DNA of 64,000 nucleotides from Nematostella vectensis. Taxonomy: Eukaryota; Cnidaria; Anthozoa; Actiniaria; Edwardsiidae. The notes under the pieces were generated by a model. The model saw nothing but the letters and a program-made list of their open reading frames with translations. It did not search any database and was not told the DNA's origin. A program made the position numbers and the translations under genes. Below are positions 1 to 11,753 of the stretch, in pieces. How positions within the stretch are numbered: position 1 is the first letter of the stretch; every line of letters starts with the position of its first letter. The stretch covers positions 560,001 to 624,000 of the forward strand of contig NC_064040.1 in the NCBI RefSeq assembly GCF_932526225.1, read 5' to 3'.

Positions 1-3000
1 ATAGGCTATCAGCGGGAATGCAACCAGGGTCGCTGCGTTAGTAGTCAAGTGTCCGCAACGAAAGACTTACGTGGCATTGCTGAAGGGAATTGTAATGAAA
101 ATTACTTTTAATACTATTGGTATCGTAAACTATCCCAAGAAAAGTCACCATCGGACTGGAGGTTACATTCGGGAAAAGCTTCAGGGTTACATTCGGGAAT
201 TTGTTTTACGAGTGTAACCTCCAAAAGGTTACAATCGATAATTTTTTTTTCGGAATGTAAATTCCAAAAAGTAACATTAGGAAAAATAAAACAGTATACT
301 CGGAAAAAAGGTATATCAATCTATCGAGCGCTATGCTCTATGTTAGAATCTACTTAATCAAGTTATCCAAGAAATCTAGTTAGTTCTTGTGTGCATAAAA
401 TATGTGCAGGATCCTGAACAAAGCATGAGCACATCAAAGATGCTGAGAGTACATAAAAATGAACCCTATACCTTCTTTTTATGTCATGACACTCCAAGAA
501 CAGTATAATTAAGTATCGATATTTAAAAAAAAAATAAAGAAAAAAAATAGGCTATCAGCGGGAATCGAACCCGGGTCTCTGCGTTAGTAGTCAAGTGCCC
601 GCAACGAAAGACTAACGTGGCATTGCTGAAGGGAATTGTAATGAAAATTACTTTTAATACTATTGGTATCGTAAACTATCCCAAGCAAAGTCACCATCGG
701 ACTGGAGGTTACATTCGGGAAAAGCTTCAGGGTTACATTCGGGACTTTGTTTTACAAGTGTAACCTCCAAAAGGTTACAATCGATAATTTTTTTTCCGAA
801 TGTAAATTCCAAAAAGTAACATTAGGAAAATAAAACAGTATACTCGGTAAAAAAGGTATATCAATCTATAGAGCGCTATGCTCTATGTTAGAATCTACTT
901 AATCAAGTTATCCAAGGAATCTAGTTAGTTCTTGTGTGCATAAAATATGTACAGGATCCTGAACAAAGCATGAGCACATCAAAGATGCTGAGAGTAGATA
1001 AAAATGTCCCTATACCTTCTTTTTATGTCATGACACACCAAGAACAGTATAAATAAGTATCGATATTTAAAAAAAAATAAAAAAAAAAAATAGGCTATCA
1101 GCGGGAATCGAACCCGGGTGGCTGCGGTAGTAGTCAAGTGCCCGCAACGAAAGACTAACGTGGCATTGCTGAAGGGAATTGTAATGAAAATTACTGTTAA
1201 TACTATTGGTATCGTAAACTATCCCAAGCAAAGTCACCATCGGACTGGAGGTTACATTCGGGAAAAGCTTCAGGGTTACATTCGGGAATTTGTTTTACGA
1301 GTGTAACCTCCAAAAGGTTACAATCGATAATTTTTTTCCGAATGTAAATTCCAAAAAGTAACATTAGGAAAAATAAAAAAGTATACTCGGAAAAAAAGGT
1401 ATATCAATCTATCGAGCGCTATGCTCTATGTTAGAATCTACATAATCAAGTTATCCAAGAAATCTAGTTAGTTCTTGTGTGAATAGAATATGTACAGGAT
1501 CCTGAACAAAGCATGAGCACATCAAAGATGCTGAGAGTACATAAAAATGTCCCTATACCTTCTTTTTATGTCATGACACACCAAGAACAGTATAATTAAG
1601 TATCGATATTTTAAAAAAAAAAAATAAAGAAAAAAAAAATAGGCTATCAGCGGGAATCGAACCCGGGTGGATGCGTTAGTAGTCAAGTGCCCGCAACGAA
1701 AGACTAACGTGGCATTGCTGAAGGGAATTGTAATGAAAATTACTTTTAATACTATTGGTATCGTAAACTATCCCAAGCAAAGTCACCATCGGACTGGAGG
1801 TTACATTCGGGAAAAGCTTCAGGGTTACATTCGGGAATTTGTTTTACGAGTGTAACCTCCAAAAGGTTACCATCGATAATTTTTTTTCCGAATGTAAATT
1901 CCAAAAAGTAACATTAGGAAAAATAAAACAGTATACTCGGAAAAAAAGGTATATCAATCTATCGAGCGCTATGCTCTATGTTAGAATCTACTTAATCAAG
2001 TTATCCAAGGAATCTAGTTAGTTCTTGTGTGCATAAAATATGTACAGGATCCTGAACAAAGCATGAGCACATCAAAGATGCTGAGAGTACATCAAAATGT
2101 CCCTATACCTTCTTTTTATGTCATGACACACCAAGAACAGTATAATTAAGTATGGATATTTAAAAAAAAAAAATAAAGAAAAAAAAATAGGCTATCATCG
2201 GGAATGCAACCCGGGTCGCTGCGTTAGTAGTCAAGTGCCCGCAACGAAAGACTAACGTGGCATTGCTGAAGGGAATTGTAATGAAAATTACTTTTAATAC
2301 TATTGGTATCGTAAACTATCCCAAGCAAAGTCACCATCGGACTGGAGGTTACATTCGGGAAAAGCTTCAGGGTTACATTCGAGAATTTGTTTTACCAGTG
2401 TAACCTCCAAAAGGTTACAATCGATAATTTTTTTTTGGAATGTAAATTCCAAAAAGTAACATTAGGAAAAATAAAACAGTATACTCGGAAAAAAAGGTAT
2501 ATCAATCTATCGAGCGCTATGCTCTATGTTAGAATCTACTTAATCAAGTTATCCAAGGAATCTAGTTAGTTCTTGTGTGCATAAAATATGTACAGGATCC
2601 TGAACAAAGCATGAGCACATCAAAGATGCTGAGAGTACATCAAAATGTCCCTATACCTTCTTTTTATGTCATGACACACCAAGAACAGTATAATTAAGTA
2701 TCGATATTTAAAAAAAAAAATAAAGTAAAAAAAAATAGGCTATCAGCGGGAATGCAACCCGGGTCGCTGCGTTAGTAGTCAAGTGCCCGCAACGAAAGAC
2801 TAACGTGGCATTGCTGAAGGGAATTGTAATGAAAATTACTTTTAATACTATTGGTATTGTAAACTATCCCAAGCAAAGTCACCATCGGACTGGAGGTTAC
2901 ATTCGGGAAAAGCTTCAGTTTTCGGAATGTAAATTCCAAAAAGTAAAATTAGGAAAAATAAAACAGTATACTCGGAAAAAAAGGTATATCAATCTATCGA

Positions 3001-5398
3001 GCGCTATGCTCTATGTTAGAATCTACTTAATCAAGTTATCCAAGGAATCTAGTTAGTTCTTGTGTGCATAAAATATGTACAGGATCCTGAACAAAGCATG
3101 AGCACATCAAAGATGCTGAGAGTACATAAAAATGTCCCTATACCTTCTTTTTATGTCATGACACACCGAGAACAGTATAATTAAGTATCGATATTAAAAA
3201 AAAAAATAAAGAAAAAAAATAGGCTATCAGCTGGAATCGAACCCGGGTCGCTGCGTTAGTAGTCAAGTGCCCGCAACGAAAGACTAACGTGGCATTGCTG
3301 AAGGGAATTGTAATGAAAATTACTTTTAATACTATTGGTATCGTAAACTATCCCAAGCAAAGTCATAATCGGACTGGAGGTTACATTCGGGAAAAGCTTC
3401 AGGGTTACATTCGGGACTTTGTTTTACAAGTGTAACCTCCAAAAGGTTACAATCGATAAATTTTTTTCCGAATGTAAATTCCAAAAAGTAACATTAGGAA
3501 AATAAAACAGTATACTCGGTAAAAAAGGTATATCAATCTATCGAGCGCTATGCTCTATGTTAGAATCTACTTAATCAAGTTATCTAAGGAATCTAGTTAG
3601 TTCTTGTGTGCATAAAATATGTACAGGATCCTGAACAAAGCATGAGCACATCAAAGATGCTGAGAGTACATAAAAATGTCCCTATACCTTCTTTTTATGT
3701 CATGACACACCAAGAACAGTATAATTAAGTATCGATATTTAAAAAAAAATAAAGAAAAAAAAATAGGCTATCAGCGGGAATCGAACCCGGGTAGCTGCGT
3801 TAGTAGTCAAGTGCCCGCAACGAAAGACAAACGTGGCATTGCTGAAGGGAATTGTAATGAAAATTACTTTTAATACTATTGGTATCGTAAACTATCCCAA
3901 GCAAAGTCACCATCGGACTGGAGGTTACATTCGGGAAAAGCTTCAGGGTTACATTCGGGAATTTGTTTTACGAGTGTAACCTCCAAAAGGTTACAATCGA
4001 TAATTTTTTTTCGGAATGTAAATTCCAAAAAGTAACATTAGGAAAAATAAAACAGTATACTAGGAAAAAAAGGTATATCAATCTATCGAGCGCTATGCTC
4101 TATGTTAGAATCTACTTAATCAAGTTATCCAAGGAATCTAGTTAGTTCTTGTGTGCATAAAATATGTACAGGATCCTGAACAAAGCATGAGCACATCAAA
4201 GATGCTGAGAGTACATAAAAATGTCCCTATACCTTCTTTTTATGTCATGACACACCAAGAACAGTATAATTAAGAATCGATATTTAAAAAAAAATAAAGA
4301 AAAAAAAATAGGCTATCAGCGGGAATCGAACCCGGGTAGCTGCGTTAGTAGTCAAGTGCCCGCAACGAAAGACAAACGTGGCATTGCTGAAGGGAATTGT
4401 AATGAAAATTACTTTTAATACTATTGGTATCGTAAACTATCCCAAGCAAAGTCACCATCGGACTGGAGGTTACATTCGGGAAAAGCTTCAGGGTTACATT
4501 CGGGAATTTGTTTTACGAGTGTAACCTCCAAAAGGTTACAATCGATATTTTTTTTGGAATGTAAATTCCAAAAAGTAACATTAGGAAAAATAAAACAGTA
4601 TACTAGGAAAAAAAGGTATATCAATCTATCGAGCGCAATGCTCTATGTTAGAATCTACTTAATCAAGTTATCCAAGGAATCTAGTTAGTTCTTGTGTGCA
4701 TAAAATATGTACAGGATCCTGAACAAAGCATGAGCACATCAAAGATGCTGAGAGTACATAAAAATGTCCCTATACCTTCTTTTTATGTCATGACACACCA
4801 AGAACAGTATATTTAAGTATCGATATTTAAAAAAAAAATAAAGAAAAAAAAATAGGCTATCAGCGGGAATCGAACCCGGGTCGCTGCGTTAGTAGTCAAG
4901 TGCCCGCAACGAAAGACTAACGTGGCATTGCTGAAGGGAATTGTAATGAAAATTACTTTTAATACTATTGGTATCGTAAACTATCCCAAGCAAAGTCACC
5001 ATCGGACTGGAGGTTACATTCGGGAAAAGCTTCAGGGTTACATTCGGGACTTTGTTTTACAAGTGTAACCTCCAAAAGGTTACAATCGATAATTTTTTTT
5101 CCGAATGTAAATTCCAAAAAGTAACATTAGGAAAATAAAACAGTATACTCGGTAAAAAAGGTATATCAATCTATCGAGCGCTATGCTCTATGTTAGAATC
5201 TACTTAATCAAGTTATCCAAGGAATCTAGTTAGTTCTTGTGTGCATAAAATATGTACAGGATCCTGAACAAAGCATGAGCACCTCAAAGATGCTGAGAGT
5301 ACATAAAAATGTCCCTATACCTTCTTTTTATGTCATGACACACCAAGAACAGTATAAATAAGTATCGATATTTAAAAAAAAATAAAGAAAAAAAAATA
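1..5398 (+). repeat. Left block: ten monomers (HOR instance A, first part)
   Basis: Monomers start at 4, 550, 1093, 1642, 2190, 2738 (484 bp), 3222, 3766, 4311 and 4855. The first has the private marks GTGTCCGCAACG and CCCAAGAAAAGTC, shared only with units at 17554 and 61284. Units from 1093 to 4855 are repeated immediately to the right (starting 5399) and again from 18644, in the same order. No gene or unique DNA is present. Confidence 0.9.
2738..3221 (+). repeat. 484-bp deletion monomer (first of four)
   Basis: About 62 bp are missing between GCTTCAG (ending 2918) and TTTTCGGAATG. This removes the second GGTTACATTCGGG, the minus-strand copy and GGTTACAATCG of the motif cluster, so neither hairpin can form. 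It also joins two reading frames into an 83-codon open frame, which is incidental. Confidence 0.92.
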
Positions 5399-8300
5399 GG
5401 CTATCAGCGGGAATCGAACCCGGGTGGCTGCGGTAGTAGTCAAGTGCCCGCAACGAAAGACTAACGTGGCATTGCTGAAGGGAATTGTAATGAAAATTAC
5501 TGTTAATACTATTGGTATCGTAAACTATCCCAAGCAAAGTCACCATCGGACTGGAGGTTACATTCGGGAAAAGCTTCAGGGTTACATTCGGGAATTTGTT
5601 TTACGAGTGTAACCTCCAAAAGGTTACAATCGATAATTTTTTTCCGAATGTAAATTCCAAAAAGTAACATTAGGAAAAATAAAACAGTATACTCGGAAAA
5701 AAAGGTATATCAATCTATCGAGCGCTATGCTCTATGTTAGAATCTACATAATCAAGTTATCCAAGAAATCTAGTTAGTTCTTGTGTGAATAGAATATGTA
5801 CAGGATCCTGAACAAAGCATGAGCACATCAAAGATGCTGAGAGTACATAAAAATGTCCCTATACCTTCTTTTTATGTCATGACACACCAAGAACAGTATA
5901 ATTAAGTATCGATATTTAAAAAAAAAAAATAAAGAAAAAAAAAATAGGCTATCAGCGGGAATCGAACCCGGGTGGATGCGTTAGTAGTCAAGTGCCCGCA
6001 ACGAAAGACTAACGTGGCATTGCTGAAGGGAATTGTAATGAAAATTACTTTTAATACTATTGGTATCGTAAACTATCCCAAGCAAAGTCACCATCGGACT
6101 GGAGGTTACATTCGGGAAAAGCTTCAGGGTTACATTCGGGAATTTGTTTTACGAGTGTAACCTCCAAAAGGTTACCATCGATAATTTTTTTTCCGAATGT
6201 AAATTCCAAAAAGTAACATTAGGAAAAATAAAACAGTATACTCGGAAAAAAAGGTATATCAATCTATCGAGCGCTATGCTCTATGTTAGAATCTACTTAA
6301 TCAAGTTATTCAAGGAATCTAGTTAGTTCTTGTGTGCATAAAATATGTACAGGATCCTGAACAAAGCATGAGCACATCAAAGATGCTGAGAGTACATCAA
6401 AATGTCCCTATACCTTCTTTTCATGTCATGACACACCAAGAACAGTATAATTAAGTATGGATATTTAAAAAAAAAAATAAAGAAAAAAAAATAGGCTATC
6501 ATCGGGAATGCAACCCGGGTCGCTGCGTTAGTAGTCAAGTGCCCGCAACGAAAGACTAACGTGGCATTGCTGAAGGGAATTGTAATGAAAATTACTTTTA
6601 ATACTATTGGTATCGTAAACTATCCCAAGCAAAGTCACCATCGGACTGGAGGTTACATTCGGGAAAAGCTTCAGGGTTACATTCGGGAATTTGTTTTACG
6701 AGTGTAACCTCCAAAAGGTTACCATCGATAATTTTTTTTCCGAATGTAAATTCCAAAAAGTAACATTAGGAAAAATAAAACAGTATACTCGGAAAAAAAG
6801 GTATATCAATCTATCGAGCGCTATGCTCTATGTTAGAATCTACTTAATCAAGTTATTCAAGGAATCTAGTTAGTTCTTGTGTGCATAAAATATGTACAGG
6901 ATCCTGAACAAAGCATGAGCACATCAAAGATGCTGAGAGTACATCAAAATGTCCCTATACCTTCTTTTCATGTCATGACACACCAAGAACAGTATAATTA
7001 AGTATGGATATTTAAAAAAAAAAAATAAAGAAAAAAAAATAGGCTATCATCGGGAATGCAACCCGGGTCGCTGCGTTAGTAGTCAAGTGCCCGCAACGAA
7101 AGACTAACGTGGCATTGCTGAAGGGAATTGTAATGAAAATTACTTTTAATACTATTGGTATCGTAAACTATCCCAAGCAAAGTCACCATCGGACTGGAGG
7201 TTACATTCGGGAAAAGCTTCAGGGTTACATTCGAGAATTTGTTTTACCAGTGTAACCTCCAAAAGGTTACAATCGATAATTTTTTTTTGGAATGTAAATT
7301 CCAAAAAGTAACATTAGGAAAAATAAAACAGTATACTAGGAAAAAAAGGTATATCAATCTATCGAGCGCTATGCTCTATGTTAGAATCTACTTAATCAAG
7401 TTATCCAAGGAATCTAGTTAGTTCTTGTGTGCATAAAATATGTACAGGATCCTGAACAAAGCATGAGCACATCAAAGATGCTGAGAGTACATAAAAATGT
7501 CCCTATACCTTCTTTTTATGTCATGACACACCAAGAACAGTATAATTAAGAATCGATATTTAAAAAAAAATAAAGAAAAAAAAATAGGCTATCAGCGGGA
7601 ATCGAACCCGGGTAGCTGCGTTAGTAGTCAAGTGCCCGCAACGAAAGACAAACGTGGCATTGCTGAAGGGAATTGTAATGAAAATTACTTTTAATACTAT
7701 TGGTATCGTAAACTATCCCAAGCAAAGTCACCATCGGACTGGAGGTTACATTCGGGAAAAGCTTCAGGGTTACATTCGGGAATTTGTTTTACGAGTGTAA
7801 CCTCCAAAAGGTTACCATCGATAATTTTTTTTCCGAATGTAAATTCCAAAAAGTAACATTAGGAAAAATAAAACAGTATACTCGGAAAAAAAGGTATATC
7901 AATCTATCGAGCGCTATGCTCTATGTTAGAATCTACTTAATCAAGTTATCCAAGGAATCTAGTTAGTTCTTGTGTGCATAAAATATGTACAGGATCCTGA
8001 ACAAAGCATGAGCACATCAAAGATGCTGAGAGTACATCAAAATGTCCCTATACCTTCTTTTCATGTCATGACACACCAAGAACAGTATAATTAAGTATGG
8101 ATATTTAAAAAAAAAAAATAAAGAAAAAAAAATAGGCTATCATCGGGAATGCAACCCGGGTCGCTGCGTTAGTAGTCAAGTGCCCGCAACGAAAGACTAA
8201 CGTGGCATTGCTGAAGGGAATTGTAATGAAAATTACTTTTAATACTATTGGTATCGTAAACTATCCCAAGCAAAGTCACCATCGGACTGGAGGTTACATT

Positions 8301-8683
8301 CGGGAAAAGCTTCAGGGTTACATTCGAGAATTTGTTTTACCAGTGTAACCTCCAAAAGGTTACAATCGATAATTTTTTTTTGGAATGTAAATTCCAAAAA
8401 GTAACATTAGGAAAAATAAAACAGTATACTAGGAAAAAAAGGTATATTAATCTATCGAGCGCTATGCTCTATGTTAGAATCTACTTAATCAAGTTATCCA
8501 AGGAATCTAGTTAGTTCTTGTGTGCATAAAATATGTACAGGATCCTGAACAAAGCATGAGCACATCAAAGATGCTGAGAGTACATCAAAATGTCCCTATA
8601 TCTTCTTTTTATGTCATGACACACCAAGAACAGTATAATTAAGTATCGATATTTAAAAAAAAAAAATAATGTAAAAAAAAATA

Positions 8684-9167
8684 GGCTATCAGCGGGAATG
8701 CAACCCGGGTCGCTGCGTTAGTAGTCAAGTGCCCGCAACGAAAGACTAACGTGGCATTGCTGAAGGGAATTGTAATGAAAATTACTTTTAATACTATTGG
8801 TATTGTAAACTATCCCAAGCAAAGTCACCATCGGACTGGAGGTTACATTCGGGAAAAGCTTCAGTTTTCGGAATGTAAATTCCAAAAAGTAAAATTAGGA
8901 AAAATAAAACAGTATACTCGGAAAAAAAGGTATATCAATCTATCGAGCGCTATGCTCTATGTTAGAATCTACTTAATCAAGTTATCCAAGGAATCTAGTT
9001 AGTTCTTGTGTGCATAAAATATGTACAGGATCCTGAACAAAGCATGAGCACATCAAAGATGCTGAGAGTACATAAAAATGTCCCTATACCTTCTTTTTAT
9101 GTCATGACACACCAAGAACAGTATAATTAAGTATCGATATTAAAAAAAAAAATAAAGAAAAAAAATA
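8684..9167 (+). repeat. 484-bp deletion monomer (second copy)
   Basis: Same deletion and same junction bases (CAG then TTTTCGG at 8864/8865) as the unit at 2738, and the same neighbour on the right (unit beginning GGCTATCAGCTGG). It is the block-level copy of that unit, 5946 bp downstream. Confidence 0.92.
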
Positions 9168-11338
9168 GGCTATCAGCTGGAATCGAACCCGGGTCGCTGC
9201 GTTAGTAGTCAAGTGCCCGCAACGAAAGACTAACGTGGCATTGCTGAAGGGAATTGTAATGAAAATTACTTTTAATACTATTGGTATCGTAAACTATCCC
9301 AAGCAAAGTCACCATCGGACTGGAGGTTACATTCGGGAAAAGCTTCAGGGTTACATTCGGGACTTTGTTTTACAAGTGTAACCTCCAAAAGGTTACAATC
9401 GATAATTTTTTTTTCCGAATGTAAATTCCAAAAAGTAACATTAGGAAAATAAAACAGTATACTCGGTAAAAAAGGTATATCAATCTATCGAGCGCTATGC
9501 TCTATGTTAGAATCTACTTAATCAAGTTATCTAAGGAATCTAGTTAGTTCTTGTGTGCATAAAATATGTACAGGATCCTGAACAAAGCATGAGCACATCA
9601 AAGATGCTGAGAGTACATAAAAATGTCCCTATACCTTCTTTTTATGTCATGACACACCAAGAACAGTATAATTAAGTATCGATATTTAAAAAAAAATAAA
9701 GAAAAAAAAATAGGCTATCAGCGGGAATCGAACCCGGGTAGCTGCGTTAGTAGTCAAGTGACAGAAACGAAAGACAAACGTGGCATTGCTGAAGGGAATT
9801 GTAATAAAAATTACTTTTAATACTATTGGTATCGTAAACTATCCCAAGCAAAGTCACCATCGGACTGGAGGTTACATTCGGGAAAAGCTTCAGGGTTACA
9901 TTCGGGAATTTGTTTTACGAGTGTAACCTCCAAAAGGTTACAATCGATAATTTTTTTTCGGAATGTAAATTCCAAAAAGTAACATTAGGAAAAATAAAAC
10001 AGTATACTAGGAAAAAAAGGTATATCAATCTATCGAGCGCTATGCTCTATGTTAGAATCTACTTAATCAAGTTATCCAAGGAATCTAGTTAGTTCTTGTG
10101 TGCATAAAATATGTACAGGATCCTGAACAAAGCATGAGCACATCAAAGATGCTGAGAGTACATAAAAATGTCCCTATACCTTCTTTTTATGTCATGACAC
10201 ACCAAGAACAGTATAATTAAGTATCGATATTTAAAAAAAAATAAAGAAAAAAAAATAGGCTATCAGCGGGAATCGAACCCGGGTAGCTGCGTTAGTAGTC
10301 AAGTGCCCGCAACGAAAGACAAACGTGGCATTGCTTAAGGGAATTGTAATGAAAATTACTTTTAATACTATTGGTATCGTAAACTATCCCAAGCAAAGTC
10401 ACCATCGGACTGGAGGTTACATTCGGGAAAAGCTTCAGGGTTACATTCGGGAATTTGTTTTACAAGTGTAACCTCCAAAAGGTTACAATCGATAATTTTT
10501 TTTCGGAATGTAAATTCCAAAAAGTAACATTAGGAAAAATAAAACAGTATACTAGGAAAAAAAGGTATATCAATCTATCGAGCGCAATGCTCTATGTTAG
10601 AATCTACTTAATCAAGTTATCCAAGGAATCTAGTTAGTTCTTGTGTGCATAAAATATGTACAGGATCCTGAACAAAGCATGAGCACATCAAAGATGCTGA
10701 GAGTACATAAAAATGTCCCTATACCTTCTTTTTATGTCATGACACACCAAGAACAGTATATTTAAGTATCGATATTTAAAAAAAAAATAAAGAAAAAAAA
10801 ATAGGCTATCAGCGGGAATCGAACCCGGGTCGCTGCGTTAGTAGTCAAGTGCCCGCAACGAAAGACTAACGTGGCATTGCTGAAGGGAATTGTAATGAAA
10901 ATTACTTTTAATACTATTGGTATCGTAAACTATCCCAAGCAAAGTCACCATCGGACTGGAGGTTACATTCGGGAAAAGCTTCAGGGTTACATTCGGGACT
11001 TTATTTTACAAGTGTAACCTCCAAAAGGTTACAATCGATAATTTTTTTTCCGAATGTAAAATTCCAAAAAGTAACATTAGGAAAATAAAACAGTATACTC
11101 GGTAAAAAAGGTATATCAATCTATCGAGCGCTATGCTCTATGTTAGAATCTACTTAATCAAGTTATCCAAGGAATCTAGTTAGTTCTTGTGTGCATAAAA
11201 TATGTACAGGATCCTGAACAAAGCATGAGCACATCAAAGATGCTGAGAGTACATAAAAATGTCCCTATACCTTCTTTTTATGTCATGACACACCAAGAAC
11301 AGTATAATTAAGTATCGATATTTAAAAAAAAAATAAAG

Positions 11339-11347
11339 AAAAAAAAA
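11339..11347 (-). terminator. T run just downstream of the tRNA-like module (possible Pol III terminator)
   Basis: On the minus strand the tRNA-like acceptor end is followed after two bases by nine T residues and then by further T-rich sequence. Four or more T residues are enough for Pol III termination, so a minus-strand transcript through the B-box module would be expected to stop here. The same arrangement precedes almost every unit. The run may equally be just the A-rich tail of the neighbouring monomer. Confidence 0.4.
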
Positions 11348-11360
11348 TAGGCTATCAGCG

Positions 11361-11371
11361 GGAATCGAACC
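11361..11371 (-). promoter_or_regulatory. Pol III B-box match within the tRNA-like module
   Basis: The minus strand reads GGTTCGATTCC, an exact fit to the eukaryotic B-box consensus GWTCRANNCC bound by TFIIIC. Most units keep it. Two recurrent broken forms follow lineages: GGTTGCATTCC (units starting at 4, 2190, 2738, 6494, 7042, 8135, 8684, 17554, 19740, 20837, 21385, 44797, 45344, 61284) and GGTTCTATTCC (40435, 41523, 43157, 56747, 58379, 60013). The variant GGTTCAATTCC (14089, 16828) still fits the consensus. Whether the box is used is not shown by the sequence, because a good A box is missing. Confidence 0.55.
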
Positions 11372-11381
11372 CGGGTCGCTG

Positions 11382-11417
11382 CGTTAGTAGTCAAGTGCCC
11401 GCAACGAAAGACTAACG
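11382..11417. other. 7-bp inverted repeat overlapping the tRNA-like module
   Basis: CGTTAGT (11382-11388) pairs with ACTAACG (11411-11417) across a 22-nt loop. It covers the part of the module that corresponds to the D-arm and anticodon region, so a transcript could fold here into a long hairpin in place of the tRNA cloverleaf. Some lineages break it on one side: GCGGTAGTAG (units at 1093, 5399, 18644, 26242, 31708, 50201) or GACAAACG (units at 3766, 4311, 9713, 22413, 27880, 46372). I saw no compensatory change. Confidence 0.6.
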
Positions 11418-11502
11418 TGGCATTGCTGAAGGGAATTGTAATGAAAATTACTTTTAATACTATTGGTATCGTAAACTATCCCAAGCAAAGTCACCATCGG
11501 AC

Positions 11503-11626
11503 TGGAGGTTACATTCGGGAAAAGCTTCAGGGTTACATTCGGGAATTTGTTTTACGAGTGTAACCTCCAAAAGGTTACAATCGATAATTTTTTTTCGGAA
11601 TGTAAATTCCAAAAAGTAACATTAGG
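11503..11626. repeat. Six-copy GTTACATT motif cluster in mixed orientation
   Basis: Copies, by position: GGTTACATTCGGG at 11507-11519 (+) and 11531-11543 (+, 24-bp period); CGAGTGTAACC at 11555-11565 (-); GGTTACAATCG at 11573-11583 (+); GGAATGTAAATTCC at 11597-11610 (-, written CCGAATGTAAATTCC in many units); GTAACATTAGG at 11616-11626 (+). Six related ~11-bp words in 120 bp, in both orientations and conserved across the array, are more than a random AT-rich body would give. Possible readings are a protein-binding cluster or remnants of nested terminal inverted repeats of a small transposon. Confidence 0.75.
11555..11583. other. 29-nt strong hairpin (10 of 11 pairs, 7-nt loop)
   Basis: CGAGTGTAACC pairs with GGTTACAATCG around the loop TCCAAAA, with a single mismatch. 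It competes with a larger hairpin in which TGGAGGTTACA (11503-11513) pairs perfectly over 11 bp with TGTAACCTCCA (11559-11569). Only one can form at a time, as both use the same central strand. Lineage variants weaken the small hairpin (GGTTACCATCG in units near 1642, 5947, 19193; ATCAATAA in many units after 39000). Confidence 0.7.
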
Positions 11627-11753
11627 AAAAATAAAACAGTATACTCGGAAAAAAAAGGTATATCAATCTATCGAGCGCTATGCTCTATGTTAGAATCTAC
11701 TTAATCAAGTTATCCAAGAAATCTAGTTAGTTCTTGTGTGCATAAAATATGTG

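Larger units (their letters stand above)
5399..11349 (+). repeat. Expanded copy of the 1093-5398 block, eleven monomers
   Basis: Monomers start at 5399, 5947, 6494, 7042, 7587, 8135, 8684 (484 bp), 9168, 9713, 10258 and 10804. Matches to the left block: 5399 to 1093 and 5947 to 1642 (offset 4305-4306); then 8684 to 2738, 9168 to 3222, 9713 to 3766 and 10804 to 4855 (offset 5946-5949). The 1640-bp increase equals three added monomers at about 6494-8683. Those added units are hybrids: 6494 begins like 2190 but ends like 5947; 7042 begins like 2190 but ends like 3766. Confidence 0.85.
11350..11422 (-). pseudogene. tRNA-like 3' half (tRNA-derived module, one per monomer)
   Basis: Read on the minus strand, the last ~45 nt resemble the 3' half of a tRNA: an anticodon-loop-like CTACTAA, a short variable region, T-stem CCGGG, T-loop TTCGATT, a second T-stem strand CCCGC (four of five pairs) and acceptor-like TGATAGC plus discriminator C. 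The 5' half does not match: the expected acceptor partner GCTATCA is absent, the D-arm/A-box region (TTAGTCTTTCGTTG) fits the A-box consensus poorly, and the anticodon stem is mostly unpaired. No CCA is encoded. This is best called a tRNA-derived pseudogene or SINE-head-like fragment, not a functional tRNA. The same module occurs at the start of nearly every monomer. tRNA identity cannot be assigned. Confidence 0.6.

Noticed and set aside
11350-11376. LTR-retrotransposon primer binding site, since the + strand is complementary to a tRNA 3' end
   Set aside because: A primer binding site begins with TGG, the complement of CCA. Here the bases before GGCTATC are AATA, and there is no LTR, polypurine tract or gag/pol sequence.
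11350-11422. Functional tRNA gene on the minus strand
   Set aside because: The 5' acceptor strand does not pair with TGATAGC, the A box is degenerate and the anticodon stem fails to pair. Only the 3' half is tRNA-like.
11503-11626. Calling the motif cluster a MITE or transposon insertion
   Set aside because: The inverted repeats are short and interleaved, no target-site duplication or empty site can be seen, and every monomer has it. It is kept only as a possible origin.
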